Of a stretch of DNA of 48,559 bases, positions 8,570 to 18,295 are shown in pieces. The DNA lies in contig CAJOLV010000012.1 in assembly GCA_905235515.1 (NCBI GenBank), positions 1-48,559 of the forward strand. The letters run 5' to 3'. Source of the DNA: an uncultured Bacilli bacterium. Lineage in GTDB: Bacteria > Bacillota_I > Bacilli_A > RFN20 > CAG-826. The first letter of the stretch is position 1. Each line of letters starts with the position of its first letter. The notes under the pieces were generated by a model, which did not search any database, was not told where the DNA came from, and saw only the letters and a program-made list of their open reading frames with translations. A program made the position numbers and the translations under genes.

Positions 8570-9939
8570 TTAAGTTTATTTCCTAATTCTTCTATCGCAC
8601 GAGCATAAATCGCCATTGATTTAATGAGATTTGATTTTTCTACTTGCTCGCCTGGTGCATGCATTTTGCTATTCCAGCCTGGTAATTCCATGCCAAAAGC
8701 GACGACATTTTTTGTTTCTTTGGCGTATGTTCCACCGCCAGAAGTCAATGGTTGAGATTTATAATCGCCAGTTTCTTCTTGATAAGCATGCATTAATGTT
8801 GAAATTAAAACTGAATCTCTGGGGAAATAGAGTAATGGAGATGTTCCAACCAATTCAATATCCATAGGAGCAGCATTTTTCTTAAATGCATCAATCATAT
8901 CTTTTTCAGTCACTGTGTTGATGTAACGGAAGTTAATTGAAATATATAATTCTCCATTATGTAGTTTAACTAAACCAACGCATAATGAGTTATCAAACAT
9001 CTCATCATTATGAGCGTTCGCCTTTACTCCTTCACCTCTTGGTTCGCTAAAGCAACGATGGGCAAAGAGAAGCTCTTCATTTTTATAGAATTGGCCTAAT
9101 TTTTCTAAGGCGATTAAGCCAGCATTGATGCCGAGCCATGGCACAGATCCGTGAGCGGATTGGCCCAAGAAGGAAACAATATATCTATCATCTAATTCTT
9201 TTAATTCATATTTAATGTTTTCTTGTTTCAGGAATTTTATAAAGCCCTCATCTTTAATCATTTCCACATCACATTTTTCAATAACAGCGTTATGAGCAAC
9301 ACCGCCATCGATAGAAAACACTTGTGGTAAATTAACCTTTCTTGTGGCTTTAAAACCGATGATGCCTTTTTCTCCATATGTTAAAGGATAAGCACTATCT
9401 GGAGAGAAGCCTAAATCTGGTTGATATTTCTTTAATTCTTCAAAATAATGGAACATTCCTAATGAACCACTTTCTTCGTTACCACCAACAAGGAATCTAA
9501 CATGATATCCATTGATTAAGTTATTGTCTCTTAATGCTTTCATACCATAGTAACAAGAAAGTAATGGTCCTTTATCATCAGCGACACCACGACCATATAA
9601 GACACCATTTTTTTCTACGACTTCAAATGGATCTTGGTCCCAACCTGAACCTTCTGGAACAACATCAGCGTGTGCCATAATTGTGACGTTCTTTTTACTC
9701 TCGTCACCAGCGATAATCTCCACGATCATATTGTCATAATTTGTCACTTTAAAGCCATCTGCCTCTGCTAATTGAGCGATAAATTTTAAAGCGTTGGTAA
9801 CTTCAACACCAAAAGGATTTTTGTCATCTTTAGTTTTGTCACTATAAACTGATGGAATAGCAACAAATTTACTTAAGTTTTCAAAAAGTGGTTTTTCATA
9901 TGACTTAGTTAAGTCATCATAATACGAGGTTTTTTTCAT
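8566..9939 (-). CDS. pepV: PepV-type Xaa-His/broad dipeptidase, M20 family
   Basis: Di-zinc peptidase of the M20A family that hydrolyses short peptides in the cytoplasm. Of the 457 residues, the first metal site is HADVVPEGSGWDQDPF (about residue 85) and the bridging aspartate is in GRGVADDKGP (about residue 118). The general base pair is in GGNEESGSLGM (about residue 152) and the last zinc histidine is in KMHAPGEQ (about residue 430). A lid domain fills residues 185-370. Length equals that of Lactobacillus/Bacillus PepV. It overlaps trmB downstream and the ECF S-component gene upstream by 4 bases. Confidence 0.93.
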   Translation of the reverse strand: MKKTSYYDDLTKSYEKPLFENLSKFVAIPSVYSDKTKDDKNPFGVEVTNALKFIAQLAEADGFKVTNYDNMIVEIIAGDESKKNVTIMAHADVVPEGSGWDQDPFEVVEKNGVLYGRGVADDKGPLLSCYYGMKALRDNNLINGYHVRFLVGGNEESGSLGMFHYFEELKKYQPDLGFSPDSAYPLTYGEKGIIGFKATRKVNLPQVFSIDGGVAHNAVIEKCDVEMIKDEGFIKFLKQENIKYELKELDDRYIVSFLGQSAHGSVPWLGINAGLIALEKLGQFYKNEELLFAHRCFSEPRGEGVKANAHNDEMFDNSLCVGLVKLHNGELYISINFRYINTVTEKDMIDAFKKNAAPMDIELVGTSPLLYFPRDSVLISTLMHAYQEETGDYKSQPLTSGGGTYAKETKNVVAFGMELPGWNSKMHAPGEQVEKSNLIKSMAIYARAIEELGNKLK

Positions 9940-10529
9940 AATTCTTGTCCTTCAACTTTCTTTTCAATATATCTATAACTAGTGAATATAGCTGGAGCAA
10001 TCGCAGCATTTAAGCCAAATTCAATAAAGAAATTCCAACCAATCCAAATAACAAATAACATATAAGGGATTGATATATCAGTGCCCTCCACACTACCGAC
10101 AAGGATTGATCTAAACACTGTCAATCCCGCAACAGCGAATAAGCCGGTATTAATAAGAGGAACGGATAATGAAGCTAAAACAATACCAATCTTATAATTC
10201 TTTTCTTGTAACAATTTGTAGATGACTCCAGCAATGAAACCAGCAAGACCAGTTTTGCTCAAGCAAACAATGATTGTTCCTGCTGGATTAACAGCGAAAA
10301 AGACACTAATTGTTGATGGGGCTAATAACACCATTGCCCCACAAACTAAGCCGAGGAATAATCCTGCTAATGGACCAAATAGCATCGCACCAACCGCAAT
10401 TGGAAAAAGGGCTAATGTAATAGAGACAGGTCCAAATTGCACGTAATTTGATAAGAGTTGTAAAGCAACCACCATTGCTGTTAACATGCCTAATCCAGCA
10501 ATAGTTCTAGTGGTGAAAAAGTGTTTCAT
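9936..10529 (-). CDS. ECF transporter S-component, probably for pantothenate
   Basis: Membrane protein of 197 residues with about six hydrophobic segments. It has the start typical of ECF S-components (Lys-rich, then GLGMLTAMVVALQLL) and Gly/Ala-rich segments such as FGPLAGLFLGLVCGA. S-components bind a vitamin and dock on the shared EcfA/A'/T module, which is not encoded here. The gene overlaps coaX, the pantothenate kinase, by 4 bases, so pantothenate is the most likely ligand (inference from context). Other vitamins such as folate cannot be excluded from sequence alone. Confidence 0.75.
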   Translation of the reverse strand: MKHFFTTRTIAGLGMLTAMVVALQLLSNYVQFGPVSITLALFPIAVGAMLFGPLAGLFLGLVCGAMVLLAPSTISVFFAVNPAGTIIVCLSKTGLAGFIAGVIYKLLQEKNYKIGIVLASLSVPLINTGLFAVAGLTVFRSILVGSVEGTDISIPYMLFVIWIGWNFFIEFGLNAAIAPAIFTSYRYIEKKVEGQEL

Positions 10530-11299
10530 AACTTAACCTCGTTTCTCTTAATTAATTGATTTAATCCATCAAGGTTTAAATCTTCGTCATAGATGAAACT
10601 ATCACCTATAATATCTTTAAGATAAACGGCACCACCACCGGTTAAAATATGTTTACATTGATATCCGAGAGCCTCCTCATAACGATCAATTAGACCATTA
10701 ATCATATCAATATGACCAAATACGATTCCAGCATTCATCGCTTCAATAGTGTTTTTCGCCATAATTGATTTAGGAGCCTCTAAGGAAACTTCTGGTAATA
10801 AAGCCGCTTTATTCATTAAACTATTCGCGCTTAATGATAATCCTGGCATAATTACACAACTTGCGAATGCTCCATTTTTATCAAGCAATAAAATCTTACT
10901 TGCAGTGCCTAAATCTGCAATTAATGTAGGATAGCCATACTTTTCTTTTGCGCCTACTAAGTCAGCGATTAAATCGTTACCGACTTCGTTTGGGTTATCA
11001 ATCTTCAAAGCTAATCCTGTTTTAATACCAGGACCAATGATGAATAATTGTCCATTTTGCACTCTTGTTAAAGCTGTTTTAAAAGGACGGTTGAGAGATG
11101 GAACAACTGAAGAATAAATGACATTATCAATTTCTTCTTTGTTAATTCCTAGTGAAGAGAATGTGCGCTCTAATAAAACGACATATTCATCTTCTGTTCT
11201 TTGGGCATCTGTATTGTGCACCATTTTACGATAGAGTTTATCTTTCTGATAAAATCCTATCGCTATTGTCGTATTACCGACATCAATACAAACATTCAT
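10526..11299 (-). CDS. coaX: Type III pantothenate kinase
   Basis: Phosphorylates pantothenate, the first step of coenzyme A synthesis, and is insensitive to feedback by CoA. It belongs to the ASKHA fold: the phosphate loop is CIDVGNTTIAIGF at the N terminus, the second motif is GPGIKTGLALK (about residue 100), and DLGTASKI (about residue 125) carries the catalytic aspartate. I place the start at the ATG at 11299 (257 residues), 8 bases after GGAGG; the GTG further upstream overlaps that ribosome site. Paired with the S-component gene it forms an uptake-and-trap module for pantothenate. Confidence 0.93.
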   Translation of the reverse strand: MNVCIDVGNTTIAIGFYQKDKLYRKMVHNTDAQRTEDEYVVLLERTFSSLGINKEEIDNVIYSSVVPSLNRPFKTALTRVQNGQLFIIGPGIKTGLALKIDNPNEVGNDLIADLVGAKEKYGYPTLIADLGTASKILLLDKNGAFASCVIMPGLSLSANSLMNKAALLPEVSLEAPKSIMAKNTIEAMNAGIVFGHIDMINGLIDRYEEALGYQCKHILTGGGAVYLKDIIGDSFIYDEDLNLDGLNQLIKRNEVKL

Positions 11300-11352
11300 T
11301 TTTTTCGCCTCCACTGCAATCCACTAAGGGTATCGCGTCTTTGCTAAATGTT

Positions 11353-13749
11353 TTAAATTGCTACGATATTTATGATTTTGTTTTTCACAACAATAATCTT
11401 TTTAATTTCTTTACCTTCAATGTTTCTAACAACACCTTCTTGAGATAAAGCAATTTTCTTTAATTCCTCTTCTTCTAAATCGAGTGGAACTTCAATTGTC
11501 GCTCTTGGTTTTCCATTAACTGAAACCGCCATCTTAACAGCATTAGCCACTAATTTAGATTCATCATATGTTGGCCAATTCTCATAAGCGATTGTGTCCT
11601 TATGTCCTAATATTGACCACATTTCCTCACATAAGTGAGGGCAAATACAAGATAATAGTTTGACAAATCCTTCCGCGCAATCACGTGGGAGTTTATTGAC
11701 TTTATAAACTTCATTTATGAATACCATCATTTGCGCAATCGCGGTGTTAAATGCCAACGCATTATAATCATCTGTGACTTTTTTCACAGTTTGATGGTAG
11801 ATGAATTCGAGTTCTTTAACGGGTTCATCAACAATGACATTAGATTCAACAATGATGCGATAAACTCTATCTAACCACCTACGAGCACCTTCCACCCCTT
11901 GTTCAGACCATGGCTTGTTAGCTTCAAGAGGTCCCATGAACATTTCATATAAACGAAGTGTATCAGCGCCAAATTGTTCAGCAATATCGCTTGGGTTAAC
12001 AACAAACTCTGGATATCTTTTACCCATTTTGATGCCGTTCGCACCAAGAATCATACCTTGATGGACAAGTTTCTTAAATGGTTCATCAACGGAGATTAAA
12101 CCTTTTTGATAAAGGTATTTAGTCCAAATGCGAGAGTAGATTAAATGACCTACAGCGTGTTCTGGTCCACCAATGTATAAATCAACTGGGAGCCAATGGT
12201 CCGCTAAGCGTTTATCGCAAAATTCCTTGTCGTTTTGCGGATCAAGATAACGAATAAAGTACCAGGAACTTCCTGCACTACCAGGCATTGTAGATGTTTC
12301 TCTTTTACCTACAACACCATTATGGTTATAGTTAATCCATTCTTTGGCGTTCTCTAATGGGGCTTTGCCGTTGTGGCCTTTATAATCATCTAATTCAGGA
12401 AGAATTAATGGTAGTTCATCATCTGGTAAAGCATAGACAGAACCATCATTTAAATGAACGACCGGAACTGGTTCACCCCAATATCTTTGACGAGCAAAAA
12501 TCCATTCTCTAAATTTGTAATTAACTTTGGCTTCTCCAATGCCTTTTTCTTTTAAAAACTCAATCATTTTATTGATTGCATCTTCTTTATTTAAGCCATT
12601 TAAGAATCCTGAATTAATATGTAATCCATCATCTTCATAAGCTTCTTTAGAAATATCTCCGCCTTCTAAAACTTGGATAATATCAATGCCAAATTTCTTC
12701 GCAAAGGCATAGTCTCTGCTATCATGAGCAGGAACCGCCATAATGGCGCCTGTGCCATAACTGGCTAAGACATAATCAGAGATATAGATAGGAATCTTTT
12801 TATTATTAATTGGGTTAATCGCATAAGCACCAGTAAAAACACCAGTCTTTTCTTTATTTAAAGAAGTTCTTTCTAATTCAGATTTACTTGCCGCTTCTTT
12901 AATATAAGCTTCCACTAATGGAGCTTGTTCTTTTGACATAATCTTTTTTACAAGATCATGTTCTGGCGATAAAACACAATATGTCACGCCAAATAAAGTG
13001 TCCGCTCTTGTAGTGAATACTGTGAATTTCTCATTTTGATCAGCAACATTAAAATCAATTAAGGCACCAGTTGATTTACCAATCCAGTTGCGTTGAATCT
13101 CTTTTGTGGATTCTGGCCAATCAATTCTTTCTAAACCTTCGAGTAATTGTTCGGCAAATCTCGGCTGATCAATAACCCATTGCTTTAAATTTTTACGGAT
13201 AACTGGATAGCCGCCTCTTTCAGACTTACCATCCACTATTTCATCGTTTGATAAAACTGTGCCCAATTCTTCGCACCAGTTGACTGGCATATCAGCGTAT
13301 CTAGCGTAGCCATCAAGGAATAGCCCTTTAAAAATCCATTGGGTCCATTTATAAAAATTGGGATCGGATGTCGCAATAACTTTGCTCCAATCGTAATCAA
13401 ATCCTAATTCTTTTAATTGATGTTCAAAAAAACTAATATTTTTTGCAGTAAAACCTTCTGGGTGATTACCGGTTTGAATTGCATATTGTTCAGCAGGTAA
13501 ACCAAAAGAATCGTATCCCATTGGGTGAAGGACATTATATCCTTGCATCCTCTTCATACGAGAGACGATATCTGTCGCAGTGTAACCCTCTGGGTGACCA
13601 ACGTGTAATCCAACACCAGATGGATATGGAAACATATCTAAAGCATAAAATTTTGGCTTGGAAAAATCCCAAACATCGGTTTTAAATGTTTGATTTTCTT
13701 CCCAATATTTCTGCCACTTCTTGTCGATAATCTTGTGGTCATATCCCAT
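11353..13749 (-). CDS. leuS: Leucyl-tRNA synthetase
   Basis: Class I synthetase charging tRNA-Leu; 798 residues, normal for the bacterial type. The HIGH motif is HVGH in [18 protein letters not shown] (about residue 50). The CP1 editing domain keeps TTRADTLFG and the acidic discriminator in [13 protein letters not shown]. The second signature is unusual: KMGKR instead of KMSKS, in [11 protein letters not shown] (about residue 570), confirmed at codon level. The C-terminal anticodon-binding and small end domains are present. No T-box leader lies upstream: the gene follows glgA after 15 bases with a strong GGAGG site. Confidence 0.97.
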   Translation of the reverse strand: MGYDHKIIDKKWQKYWEENQTFKTDVWDFSKPKFYALDMFPYPSGVGLHVGHPEGYTATDIVSRMKRMQGYNVLHPMGYDSFGLPAEQYAIQTGNHPEGFTAKNISFFEHQLKELGFDYDWSKVIATSDPNFYKWTQWIFKGLFLDGYARYADMPVNWCEELGTVLSNDEIVDGKSERGGYPVIRKNLKQWVIDQPRFAEQLLEGLERIDWPESTKEIQRNWIGKSTGALIDFNVADQNEKFTVFTTRADTLFGVTYCVLSPEHDLVKKIMSKEQAPLVEAYIKEAASKSELERTSLNKEKTGVFTGAYAINPINNKKIPIYISDYVLASYGTGAIMAVPAHDSRDYAFAKKFGIDIIQVLEGGDISKEAYEDDGLHINSGFLNGLNKEDAINKMIEFLKEKGIGEAKVNYKFREWIFARQRYWGEPVPVVHLNDGSVYALPDDELPLILPELDDYKGHNGKAPLENAKEWINYNHNGVVGKRETSTMPGSAGSSWYFIRYLDPQNDKEFCDKRLADHWLPVDLYIGGPEHAVGHLIYSRIWTKYLYQKGLISVDEPFKKLVHQGMILGANGIKMGKRYPEFVVNPSDIAEQFGADTLRLYEMFMGPLEANKPWSEQGVEGARRWLDRVYRIIVESNVIVDEPVKELEFIYHQTVKKVTDDYNALAFNTAIAQMMVFINEVYKVNKLPRDCAEGFVKLLSCICPHLCEEMWSILGHKDTIAYENWPTYDESKLVANAVKMAVSVNGKPRATIEVPLDLEEEELKKIALSQEGVVRNIEGKEIKKIIVVKNKIINIVAI

Positions 13750-13764
13750 AATAGGTACCTCCTA

Positions 13765-15198
13765 CTACTTCAAAATAAACTTATAGAGGGAAAGATATTC
13801 TTTCGCACTCTTACTCCAAGAATTATCCACTTTCATAGCGTTTTTTACAAGTTGTTTTCGCACAGGAAGGTTATCGTATGTATCGTACGATAACATCACA
13901 ACATCACGGAAAGCTTCATAATTATAGTTGGTAAAACCAAAACCATTAGCCTTTTCGACATTAGTGCCATCATAACCAATAACTGTATCTTTTAAGCCAC
14001 CAGTAAATCTAACAATTGGCAATGTGCCATATCTTTGCGCAATCATTTGGCCTAATCCACATGGTTCAAATAAAGATGGCATAAAGAAATAGTCACTAGA
14101 GGCATAGATTTGATGAGCGAGATCATCATTATAACCAATATAGACAGCGATATTATTTGGATATTTCGCTCTTAAGCGTTCCATTTCTTGTTCGTAACGA
14201 TATTCGCCTGAACCAAGCATAACGATATTGCATCCTTTTGCGGCTAATTCATCAACGATTGGAAAAACAATATCCATGCCTTTTTGCCAAGTAACACGTG
14301 AAACAAACGAATAAAGTGGGCCACCGTAATCTTTGATACCAAGTTTTTTAAATAGTTCCCATTTATTCAAAGTTTTTGTTCTAAAGAAATTCACTGCGGA
14401 ATAAGGGAATTGAATGTGATTATCGTGTAATGGATTAAATTCGACATAGTCAATACCATTTAAAATACCGATAAAATCATGTTCTCTTAAGGCTAAAACA
14501 GAATCTAATCCCATACTACCTTCTGAAGTTAATAATTCATAACGATGATTTGGTGAAACGGTCGTAATTTTATCCGCATAGATTATCGCGGTTTTTAAAG
14601 ACGAGACTCCGCCATTCCATCTCACTTTACCTTCTTCATACAAAGTATGTGGTAAATTATAGAGATTATAAATATCATCTTCTCCCATCATTCCTTGGAA
14701 AGCTGGATTATGGATCGATAAGACAATACTTGTTTTAGCAAATACATCTTTCCATTCTTTATCTTCACGCATTAAACAAGCTAGCATGCCTGGATGCCAG
14801 TCATGAATATGGACGATGTCTGGCATAGAGTCTAGGCGTGTCATAAATAGTTCTGTCGCTAAAGTATAGAAAGCAAATCTTTCCATATCATCGCCATAGC
14901 CATAGACACCATCACGATGGAAATAATAGCCATTATCAATTAAATAATAATTGATACCATCAACTTCTATAGCGTATATGTCAGCATAATTGACTCTCCA
15001 CGCCATATGGACAGCAAAAGAATCAACCTTCTTAAGTTGTTTATGATATTTATCACTCACTCTTTTATATAAAGGCATGACAACACTGACTTCGTGTCCC
15101 ATTGCCACTAGTTCTTTACTTAATGAATATACAACGTCAGCGAGGCCCCCGGTTTTGATGAGAGGGTTGCTTTCGCTGGCAACCATCATGATTTTCAT
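13765..15198 (-). CDS. glgA: Glycogen synthase (ADP-glucose type)
   Basis: GT5 glycosyltransferase that extends alpha-1,4-glucan from ADP-glucose. The 477 residues match the family. The N-terminal substrate loop is KTGGLADVVYSL (residue 16 on) and the C-terminal domain has the nucleotide-binding SLFEPCGLGQMIAQRYGT (about residue 375). The partner genes glgD and glgC lie directly upstream, with start and stop sharing bases at 15198. No branching enzyme (glgB), phosphorylase or debranching enzyme is in the window, so these must be elsewhere if true glycogen is made. Confidence 0.95.
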   Translation of the reverse strand: MKIMMVASESNPLIKTGGLADVVYSLSKELVAMGHEVSVVMPLYKRVSDKYHKQLKKVDSFAVHMAWRVNYADIYAIEVDGINYYLIDNGYYFHRDGVYGYGDDMERFAFYTLATELFMTRLDSMPDIVHIHDWHPGMLACLMREDKEWKDVFAKTSIVLSIHNPAFQGMMGEDDIYNLYNLPHTLYEEGKVRWNGGVSSLKTAIIYADKITTVSPNHRYELLTSEGSMGLDSVLALREHDFIGILNGIDYVEFNPLHDNHIQFPYSAVNFFRTKTLNKWELFKKLGIKDYGGPLYSFVSRVTWQKGMDIVFPIVDELAAKGCNIVMLGSGEYRYEQEMERLRAKYPNNIAVYIGYNDDLAHQIYASSDYFFMPSLFEPCGLGQMIAQRYGTLPIVRFTGGLKDTVIGYDGTNVEKANGFGFTNYNYEAFRDVVMLSYDTYDNLPVRKQLVKNAMKVDNSWSKSAKEYLSLYKFILK

Positions 15199-16319
15199 TA
15201 AACTCTTTCTCCTCTTTCGATGTATAAAATATCTTCTTTTTCGCTGCCGATACGTTTTAATTCCACAAGTTGTGAATGTTTATCGGCGACAACGTTTTTC
15301 ACTTTAATATTCGCACCGATAAGTGAATCAGTGAAGATAATGCTATCTTCCACACTTGCGCCTTCTTCAATGACAACATCACGAGAAATAATGGAATTCT
15401 TTACTTTACCTTTAATAATGCAACCATTAGCGATAAAGGAATTAGAAACAATCGCGTGCTCACCATATAATGCTGGTGGGGTGTTATGTGTGGTTGTATA
15501 AATTGGCCAATCTTCTTTAAATAATTGGATACGATTTTCATATTTTAATAAATCAAAGGAATGACGAACATAATGTTCAAAGGAAAGAATTGGAACAACG
15601 CAACCATCAAAGAAGCACGGTTTTGCAGATACTAATTTATTTTCTACACAATATTCCACCATTTTTCTTAAAGAATATAATTGGGAAACTTCTTTACCCA
15701 TTCTCACTATTTTCCAAAAAACATCATGACTAAAGACAAATGATTCTAATGAAACATCAACTTCTTTTCTTCTACATGTATTAGTGACAAAGCTAGAGAT
15801 GTTTCCGTTAGTGTCACAATCAATGACATCACAGTTAAAGAAATCTTTATCGGTGTTATTTTTGATATGTTTACACAAGATTGTGACATCGGCGCCAGAT
15901 TCAATATGTTGATCCACTAATTGTTTATAGTCATAGCTCATTAACATAAAAACAGGAGCGACAATAATGTAATCTGGATTAGCTTCTATAATAATGTTTC
16001 TGTTTGCTTTGATATTGTTAATATCAGTGTTAAATTTAGAAACTTGTAATAAATCTTCATTTGTGAGGATTCTTTGAAATCCTAATCTGGTATTTCTTAC
16101 CCAAACTTCACCATTTTTTAAATGGTTTCTCACCGAGTGAGCGCTGGTTTCTGTTAAAACAGCGACGCGGTCAATACCAGAGTTTGTAAAATTTGATAAT
16201 GTAAAATCCATTAAGGCGTAGCGGCCCAAAAAGGATGTTGCACCAGTTGGACGTTTCATTGTAATAGGTCCAAGGTGTGGACAATCATGTAAATTAACTA
16301 TACCAATGACGTTTCTCAT
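15198..16319 (-). CDS. glgD: GlgD, regulatory/non-catalytic subunit of ADP-glucose pyrophosphorylase
   Basis: Homologue of GlgC found beside it in Firmicutes. The 373-residue protein has the nucleotidyltransferase fold followed by left-handed beta-helix repeats (VKNSIISRDVVIEEGASVEDSI-like hexapeptides, about residues 300-345). The nucleotide-binding GGxGTRL loop is replaced by HDCPHLGPITMKRPTG, so it is unlikely to catalyse alone; in characterised species it modulates GlgC in a hetero-oligomer. It abuts glgC (shared base at 16319) and glgA. Confidence 0.9.
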   Translation of the reverse strand: MRNVIGIVNLHDCPHLGPITMKRPTGATSFLGRYALMDFTLSNFTNSGIDRVAVLTETSAHSVRNHLKNGEVWVRNTRLGFQRILTNEDLLQVSKFNTDINNIKANRNIIIEANPDYIIVAPVFMLMSYDYKQLVDQHIESGADVTILCKHIKNNTDKDFFNCDVIDCDTNGNISSFVTNTCRRKEVDVSLESFVFSHDVFWKIVRMGKEVSQLYSLRKMVEYCVENKLVSAKPCFFDGCVVPILSFEHYVRHSFDLLKYENRIQLFKEDWPIYTTTHNTPPALYGEHAIVSNSFIANGCIIKGKVKNSIISRDVVIEEGASVEDSIIFTDSLIGANIKVKNVVADKHSQLVELKRIGSEKEDILYIERGERV

Positions 16320-17443
16320 TATTTGACCCTCCTAGAAATAAGGACAACCTCATCACTATCTAAATTGATTTCTTCTCTTGGCTCAATGATTGTGCCAGGA
16401 GCAATAATCGCGTTATGGACTTTTGCCCCGTGTTCCACACGTGCACCTTCCATAATGACGCATTTTGTGCAAACAGCATTTTCTGCGATGAATGCTTCGT
16501 TTGAAATCACACAATCGGTAACGTGACCAAGGATAACAGCGCCTTGGTTAGCGATGGAGTGGCCAATGTAACCATTTGTGCCTATATATTGAGGGACACT
16601 ATTAGTGTCTTCGGAATAAACTCTTGTATTTGCATCATTATCGAATAAATTCATTTCATCAGCATCAATAATGTCCATATTGGCTTGATGGAGCGAGGCT
16701 AATGTGCCAACATCTCTCCAATAACCTGTAAATCGATAGGCTTGTAATTTCTTACCACTATTGAGCATATTTGGAATAATATTCTTTCCAAAGTCATGAT
16801 CAGATTGTTCATCTTTTGCATCGTCTTTTAAGTATTTCTTTAATACTTTCCAGGTGAAAATATATACACCCATCGAAGCTAGGTTGCTCTTTGGTTTCTT
16901 TGGTTTTTCTTGGAATTCAACAATAACATCGTTTTTATTGACCGCCATAATGCCAAATCTACTCGCTTCTTTGGGATCGACTTCAATAACTGAGATAGTA
17001 GCATCTGCACCAGATTCAATATGAAGATTAATCATATCGGAATATGTGGTTTTATAAATGTGGTCACCAGAAAGAACTAAGACATAATCCGGATCTTCTT
17101 CATCTAAAAAATCTGTATTTTGATAAATTGCGTCAGCGGTTCCTCTATACCAAGACATTCCTTCTTCGGTTTGTTTAGGCGCCAAAGAAGTTAATAAAGA
17201 GTGAACGCCATTCATTCCCCATTTGTCACCGCTACCTAAGTAGGCATCAAGGAATGTGGATTCGTATTGGGTTAATACACCAACAGTGTTGATTCCACTA
17301 TTTGCGCAATTGCTTAAAGGAAAATCAATAATGTGGTATTTCGCTGCAAACGAAACAGCGGGCTTTGCGATTTTCTTTGTTAGAGATTCTAGGCGGGTCC
17401 CCTTTCCCCCAGCTAAAATCATCGCAACAATTTTAGTTGACAT
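16319..17443 (-). CDS. glgC: Glucose-1-phosphate adenylyltransferase, catalytic subunit
   Basis: Makes ADP-glucose from glucose-1-phosphate and ATP, the committed step of glycogen synthesis. The 374 residues include AGGKGTRLESLTKKIAKPAV at the N terminus, YRGTADAIYQN (about residue 105), SGDHIYKTTY (about residue 130) and a C-terminal hexapeptide-repeat domain. It is first in glgC-glgD-glgA-leuS and has a strong GGAGG site. An extended -10 box (TGC-TATTAT, 17468-17476) lies upstream in the 94-base divergent gap. Confidence 0.95.
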   Translation of the reverse strand: MSTKIVAMILAGGKGTRLESLTKKIAKPAVSFAAKYHIIDFPLSNCANSGINTVGVLTQYESTFLDAYLGSGDKWGMNGVHSLLTSLAPKQTEEGMSWYRGTADAIYQNTDFLDEEDPDYVLVLSGDHIYKTTYSDMINLHIESGADATISVIEVDPKEASRFGIMAVNKNDVIVEFQEKPKKPKSNLASMGVYIFTWKVLKKYLKDDAKDEQSDHDFGKNIIPNMLNSGKKLQAYRFTGYWRDVGTLASLHQANMDIIDADEMNLFDNDANTRVYSEDTNSVPQYIGTNGYIGHSIANQGAVILGHVTDCVISNEAFIAENAVCTKCVIMEGARVEHGAKVHNAIIAPGTIIEPREEINLDSDEVVLISRRVK

Positions 17444-17467
17444 ACATATGCCTCCGTATTCATGTAT

Positions 17468-17476
17468 ATAATAGCA
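17468..17476 (-). promoter_or_regulatory. Extended -10 promoter of the glgCDA-leuS operon
   Basis: On the minus strand TGC is followed by TATTAT (17468-17473), about 25 bases before the glgC start. No convincing -35 was found at the right distance. Confidence 0.45.
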
Positions 17477-17497
17477 TACGCGCGAATTTTCTCGCTA

Positions 17498-17527
17498 TTG
17501 AAAGTTAAGGAAAAAAATCTATAAAAT
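17498..17527 (+). promoter_or_regulatory. Promoter of the 148-residue membrane protein, nearly leaderless
   Basis: TTGAAA (17498-17503), an 18-base spacer and TAAAAT (17522-17527), ending 10 bases before the ATG at 17538. A transcript from here would start about 3 bases before the start codon. The only purine-rich AAGG lies between -35 and -10 and cannot serve as a ribosome site. Confidence 0.6.
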
Positions 17528-17537
17528 AATTTTTGAT

Positions 17538-17984
17538 ATGAAAGTAAGGATTCCAGCTTTAAAAATACTTGTGATGTGGACAATTGTTTTCTTTGCATTT
17601 GCAGGAATAATTTTCCTAGTTAGTTTTAACCTATTTTTAAAAGAATGGGATTTTAAACAACCATTAATAATTTCTGTCTACACAATCATGATGTTTGTCA
17701 TTTTAGCGATTTCTTTGAACACGCAATATTACGAAATCAACAAAAAAGACATTACAGAAGCCAAGTTTGGTAAGAAATATACTTACTTTTATTCCGATAT
17801 CATTTATATCGATGAGGAACAATCTATTAAAAGTAAGACTCTCTGTTTTGTGACAAAACAAGGTCATGTTAAATACCTTACATTTGATAAAGAAGGCAAA
17901 ATTTATGAGGCTGCGATGAATAAATGTAAGACCCTAATTTCTCGTGAGGAATTAGAAAGGAGATTCCCAGGGATAAAGATCTAA
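17538..17984 (+). CDS. Small membrane protein with C-terminal PH-like region, unknown function
   Basis: Not recognised. The 148 residues contain two hydrophobic segments (about 8-32 and 42-60). A cytoplasmic part of about 85 residues follows, with the pattern YYEINKKDITEAKFGKKYTYFYSDIIYI, reminiscent of bacterial PH-like (bPH) domains that follow two-helix hairpins; this likeness is only a guess. It is divergent from glgC and runs in the same direction as rpmB, but rpmB has its own promoter. No Shine-Dalgarno; see the promoter entry. Confidence 0.7.
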   Translation: MKVRIPALKILVMWTIVFFAFAGIIFLVSFNLFLKEWDFKQPLIISVYTIMMFVILAISLNTQYYEINKKDITEAKFGKKYTYFYSDIIYIDEEQSIKSKTLCFVTKQGHVKYLTFDKEGKIYEAAMNKCKTLISREELERRFPGIKI

Positions 17985-17995
17985 GAAAAATGCTA

Positions 17996-18024
17996 TTGCA
18001 TTAAATTCCGCATTGTGATAGAGT
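17996..18024 (+). promoter_or_regulatory. Promoter of rpmB
   Basis: TTGCAT (17996-18001), a 17-base spacer and TAGAGT (18019-18024), with the ribosome site AAGGAGG and the start codon about 30 bases further on. Confidence 0.55.
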
Positions 18025-18055
18025 TTATACCGGACTTTTGAAGGAGGCCTACGAT

Positions 18056-18244
18056 ATGTCAAGAGTTTGTCCAGTTACAGGAAAAGGACCAGTCAGTGGT
18101 AACAATCGTTCACATTCATTAAGAGCTACACGCCGCAAATGGAATACAAATCTTCAACTCCGTACCATCGTTGTTGATGGAAAGCAAATCCGTGTTCGTA
18201 TGTCCACTCGTGCCTATCGCAGTCTCATTAAACAAGATCGCTAA
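18056..18244 (+). CDS. rpmB: 50S ribosomal protein L28
   Basis: L28 of the large ribosomal subunit, 62 residues, starting MSRVCPVTGKGPVSGNNRSH. I chose the ATG at 18056 because AAGGAGGCC lies 6 bases before it; upstream in-frame TTG at 18038 precedes the ribosome site. Only one cysteine remains, so this is the zinc-free form. In Bacillus rpmB lies beside rpe-rsgA-prkC, and it is in that place and opposite direction here. Confidence 0.95.
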   Translation: MSRVCPVTGKGPVSGNNRSHSLRATRRKWNTNLQLRTIVVDGKQIRVRMSTRAYRSLIKQDR

Positions 18245-18269
18245 GATAGGTAAAAGTATCCTGATATAA

Positions 18270-18295
18270 AAAATTCGGCATTGCCGATTTTTTTT
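18270..18295. terminator. Terminator between rpmB and the 219-residue membrane protein
   Basis: A TCGGC/GCCGA stem (18275-18279 with 18283-18287) is followed by eight Ts on the plus strand and preceded by six As. It serves rpmB and probably also the convergent operon ending at 18294. Confidence 0.75.

Noticed and set aside
13750-13764. T-box leader before leuS
   Set aside because: Only 15 bases separate glgA and leuS, so no T-box can fit.
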